A DNA stretch of 8,551 bases from CAZQNF01 sp964403325 (GTDB lineage: Bacteria; Patescibacteriota; Patescibacteriia; Magasanikbacterales; GWA2-37-8). Below the pieces are notes generated by a model. It saw only the letters and a list, made by a program, of their open reading frames with translations. It was not told where the DNA came from and made no database searches. Positions 5,777-8,551 of the stretch are shown here, one piece after another. Position 1 is the stretch's first letter; the number at the start of each line of letters is the position of its first letter. The stretch is taken from assembly GCA_964403325.1 (NCBI GenBank), contig CAYOFO010000050.1, positions 1 to 8,551 of the forward strand. Direction: 5' to 3'. A program made the position numbers and the translations under genes.

Positions 5777-8529
5777 GTACCTTCGGGCAGGTAACCTTGC
5801 TTCTTTAAACTGATCTGATCAGTTGCTGCCGCGTACACATAGGCTCCGGTACGCGCCTGTCGAAAACGAAAAACCGTGGAAGTGCTTTTTGGTGCTGGGC
5901 CATAGCTACAAAAAACATCACCCTTATCGGTCCAAAGCCGGCTATTTTGAGTCAGCAGACGCTTTTCCGCCAGACTGGTGGTGTAAATATATTTTTTGGC
6001 ATCTTTGGTGGTAAACAAACGTACTTTGGTCATGGTGGCGTCACATTGGGCGAGCGGCACTACTTTTTGACCGGTCTGTTTTTCCCGCCAGACCAGTGTA
6101 TTTTTGAGCAAACGCGCTCTTTCCGCAGCCGACAAGGTAAACAAGTCTGATCCGGTTTGTTTATTAAATAAATGAAAGAGAGGAACCGGAGTGAACTGAG
6201 CAACCGGCGCCACCCAAAGAGGTGGCATAATGGGCGGCGCACTTGGCGTCACCACCGGCACTGAGGAGCTAGCTACCGATGTAATGGTATTATTCTCGGT
6301 AAAAAATACCAAACGCCCATCACTCCCCACTGTTTCATTCCCCCCAAATCGGACCGCAACCAGAGTTTCGCTACTCCTTGCAGCGCTAACTTGAACCGCA
6401 TACGTACCCGCCGGTAAATCATTAAGGATATGCTGTGTTTTTAGAGTTGACACTTGATAAGAAAAACCGCCAAACAAAGCTGGATCTTTGCCAAAAATGA
6501 CTACCGTGTTACCGGCGGCTGTTTTAACGGTCGTGCCGAGTGCCGCGCCCGTAATGGGTAAACGCGCATAGGTGGTGGAGTTTTGGCTTTTTCCTACCTC
6601 GAGCGCGGTGAGCCAATACTCTTCCGCTTCCGGCTGAGTCGGGCGAATTTCCAGGCGAAATACTTTATTACTCCCAAAAACATTGGTGGATTTGGTTTGT
6701 GTTTGCAGCGGATAGATGGTGGTGGCCGAGCCTAAATAGCCAAGGGCTTGGTTAAACACAAACCGATGACTGCCCGGTTCGGGGGCACTGATTTCTTGGG
6801 GAGAGGTAGAAAAGTGAAAAGCCAGATACTGACCGCTTCCGGCATTTGGGACTTTGGTATGATCGAAGATCAAAAAGACATCCGGGCGTACATAGACCAC
6901 TTCCCGACTCCAGGCCGTCACCGGTTTGGCGCTGGGCGGCCCATACATATCTTCCAAATACTCCGCGCGAAAGGCGGTAAAAGCCGGAGTATCGCCAAAG
7001 GCTACCAACCGGGTACGCGGCGCCTGCGATGTGGCTAGACTCGGCGAAATAGCGCCTTGTGCGGCATTGCCCGGGTAAAAAATATTATAGATATCACGCG
7101 GCTTGTTACCGCCATAATTGGTATCATAAATATTTTGCCACAAATTTTTATCGTTAGTTCCGGCTACGGTATTTCTGGTAATGGCCCCGGCCGTATTTAC
7201 TAAAAACGGGGTATTTCCTTTAACAATAGCGAGGCTACCTTGGTCATAAAACTGTTCACCGGAATCCGGGTTGTTGGTATAAGGACCGGCAATGAAGGTG
7301 GCCCAAACAGCGTTGCTCGTCCAGTCGGAACGTACACTGGCTTGGTTGCTGTTATTGAAAAAATAAGCGGTTGGCAGCTGCGTGTACGAGGTGCTCAGAG
7401 CTTTGGGGTTCCAAAAAATAAAATCTTGCCAAGCGGCTGGTTTGCTTGCTGACTTGGCTCGTACTTCGCTCGCGAACTGATGAAAAACCCCTGAGCGAGC
7501 GTCGTTGAATAATTCTAAAAGCCCGGACTCAAAGGTGTATAACCCGGCTGGCGTTCTTGCGGGATTATCGCCAGGCTTCATCTCCCCCCGGTCGTCAAGG
7601 CTCAGCTGGTTGGGCCAGGCAAAATACATGAGATAACTGGCTTGATTGAGCACAAAAGAAAACGGGTGGCCGGCATCGCGCGTAAGGTCAAGCCCTTTGC
7701 CGGTTTTAGCGGCAATAATAGGCCAACTCATGTTGATGGTCGCGAGGGGTCCATAATTCCAACCTTCACTCCAACCACCGCCTGGCAACCATTTTTCATA
7801 ATACGGTGCCACCAAACCATAGTGTTGGTCGTTCAGCCAAGTTTGCCACAAACGTGCGGCCTCCGGATTATCGCCTTCGGTGGCGATAGCCGCGAGGGCC
7901 TTGGCCGCATAATACCCGGCGTAATAATTGCCTTGGGGATGATTGCGCCCAAAACCGGATTTTTCATACTGCGCCACCCAATAGTTGAGGGCGCTGTAAA
8001 CCTGTTGCTTTTGGCTACCGGTCATTTTTTCACCCAGCCAATCGTAGCCGATGGCGAGGCCAACTCCATAAAAACGAATGCCATAGCCACTGTCCCGCAA
8101 GGCATTCACGGCATGAGTTTGCCCGGCCGGCACCGACATTTTAACCAGAATTTCAATGCCTTTCTGGGCATATTTATCGGCCAAAGCCGCCTGCTGGTTT
8201 TTTACCACCTGAAAACAAGTCCCCAAATTGAGAATGGGATTCAGATATTCTTCACCTTGGTAGCCTTCGCCAATGCCATTGTTGGGATAATCTTGGCCAT
8301 CGGGATACTCGACTGAGTCATTCAAATATTCGTCACACTGTGCTTGCAGTGTTGACCAGCTTTGGTCGCCATCTTTTACTTTTTGCTGCAGCAGAGCTTT
8401 GATGCCGGGGTCGTTGAGCAAAATACGGGGATGATCGACAGCGGCCACGGCCGGCCTAGCAATACTCAAAAGTATACTCACCGCCACAATTCCTACGACT
8501 CGACGCGTTTGGTGGAACGAAAATTTCAT
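5758..8529 (-). CDS. Secreted heparinase II/III-like polysaccharide lyase with DUF5648-type C-terminal repeats
   Basis: This is a 923-residue protein (numbered from the ATG). Residues 1-29 look like a Sec signal peptide: basic start, hydrophobic VVGIVAVSILLSIA, and AVA before the cut. Residues about 30-380 resemble the alpha-toroid of heparinase II/III-type lyases: DHPRILLNDPGIKALL at the start, R-N-H-P-Q-G-N at 195-201, and GGGWSEGWNYG at 250-260. Residues about 395-680 resemble the beta-sandwich domain (VRSDW, AGP, GSLAIVKGN, FLVNTAG, SREVVYVRPDVFLIFD). A small beta domain (about 690-750) and a Pro/Val-rich linker (757-783) lead to three copies of a roughly 45-residue DUF5648-like repeat (784-923), with motifs such as FNKQTGSDLFTLSAAE. 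Cys65/Cys105 and Cys829/Cys874 could form disulfides. Candidate catalytic residues are Asn196, His197 and Tyr259, but the usual HxHxDxG of the beta domain reads E-Q-F-Y-D-Q-G. An in-frame TTG lies two codons upstream; I prefer the ATG at 8527-8529, which gives a normal MKF start. No Shine-Dalgarno is seen. Substrate is unknown. Confidence 0.78.
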   Translation of the reverse strand: MKFSFHQTRRVVGIVAVSILLSIARPAVAAVDHPRILLNDPGIKALLQQKVKDGDQSWSTLQAQCDEYLNDSVEYPDGQDYPNNGIGEGYQGEEYLNPILNLGTCFQVVKNQQAALADKYAQKGIEILVKMSVPAGQTHAVNALRDSGYGIRFYGVGLAIGYDWLGEKMTGSQKQQVYSALNYWVAQYEKSGFGRNHPQGNYYAGYYAAKALAAIATEGDNPEAARLWQTWLNDQHYGLVAPYYEKWLPGGGWSEGWNYGPLATINMSWPIIAAKTGKGLDLTRDAGHPFSFVLNQASYLMYFAWPNQLSLDDRGEMKPGDNPARTPAGLYTFESGLLELFNDARSGVFHQFASEVRAKSASKPAAWQDFIFWNPKALSTSYTQLPTAYFFNNSNQASVRSDWTSNAVWATFIAGPYTNNPDSGEQFYDQGSLAIVKGNTPFLVNTAGAITRNTVAGTNDKNLWQNIYDTNYGGNKPRDIYNIFYPGNAAQGAISPSLATSQAPRTRLVAFGDTPAFTAFRAEYLEDMYGPPSAKPVTAWSREVVYVRPDVFLIFDHTKVPNAGSGQYLAFHFSTSPQEISAPEPGSHRFVFNQALGYLGSATTIYPLQTQTKSTNVFGSNKVFRLEIRPTQPEAEEYWLTALEVGKSQNSTTYARLPITGAALGTTVKTAAGNTVVIFGKDPALFGGFSYQVSTLKTQHILNDLPAGTYAVQVSAARSSETLVAVRFGGNETVGSDGRLVFFTENNTITSVASSSVPVVTPSAPPIMPPLWVAPVAQFTPVPLFHLFNKQTGSDLFTLSAAERARLLKNTLVWREKQTGQKVVPLAQCDATMTKVRLFTTKDAKKYIYTTSLAEKRLLTQNSRLWTDKGDVFCSYGPAPKSTSTVFRFRQARTGAYVYAAATDQISLKKQGYLPEGTAFFTW

Positions 8530-8551
8530 ATGCAAAAAATTAAGTCTATAC

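Noticed and set aside
7642..8316. 224-residue plus-strand open frame opposite the lyase
   Set aside because: Antisense to conserved lyase motifs, with no recognisable domain. It is a by-product of codon bias on the other strand.
8510..8529. Tat signal, from the twin arginine in TRRVVG of the lyase
   Set aside because: The residues after RR do not match the x-F-L-K pattern. An ordinary Sec signal explains the segment.

Overview
The window reads as bacterial chromosome. All recognisable genes lie on the minus strand: from high to low coordinates, a secreted polysaccharide-lyase-like protein, ribonucleotide reductase nrdA then nrdB, an alpha/beta hydrolase, tRNA-Phe, and a tRNA-Pro cut by the window edge. 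The bacterial assignment rests on NrdA/NrdB, sigma70-like promoters, intrinsic terminators, an NrdR-type operator and bacterial tRNAs. The lineage is less certain. tRNA-Phe lacks an encoded CCA, three of the four proteins lack a visible Shine-Dalgarno sequence, the reductase resembles the chlamydial type, and the lyase ends in DUF5648-like repeats. This would suit a candidate-phyla (Patescibacteria-like) genome, but that is inference. The four protein genes end in TAG or TAA and are read with the standard code.

Layout. Positions 1-270 hold the two tRNA genes behind one promoter with a 17-bp spacer; the 100-bp gap between them is an imperfect inverted repeat. Positions 347-1210 encode an alpha/beta hydrolase with an unusual nucleophile elbow and an ambiguous start. 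Positions 1211-1449 hold a possible structured leader or promoter and the intrinsic terminator of the nrd unit. Positions 1450-5516 carry nrdB and nrdA, separated by a 197-bp spacer of degenerate short repeats. Positions 5517-5660 form the nrd control region: an extended -10, a near-consensus NrdR box, two DnaA-box-like sites and a weaker second NrdR box 31 bp from the first. Positions 5661-5776 hold the lyase terminator and a perfect inverted repeat spanning the lyase stop codon. Positions 5758-8529 encode the lyase.

Function. NrdA and NrdB together form an aerobic class I ribonucleotide reductase that makes dNTPs. It appears to be controlled by dNTP status (NrdR, plus ATP-cones in NrdA) and perhaps by replication initiation (DnaA). 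The lyase-like protein is probably an independent secreted unit acting on extracellular polysaccharide. No mobile element, CRISPR array or defence system is visible. The least ordinary parts are the compact nrd operator, the altered lyase active-site region and several inverted repeats in the gaps.
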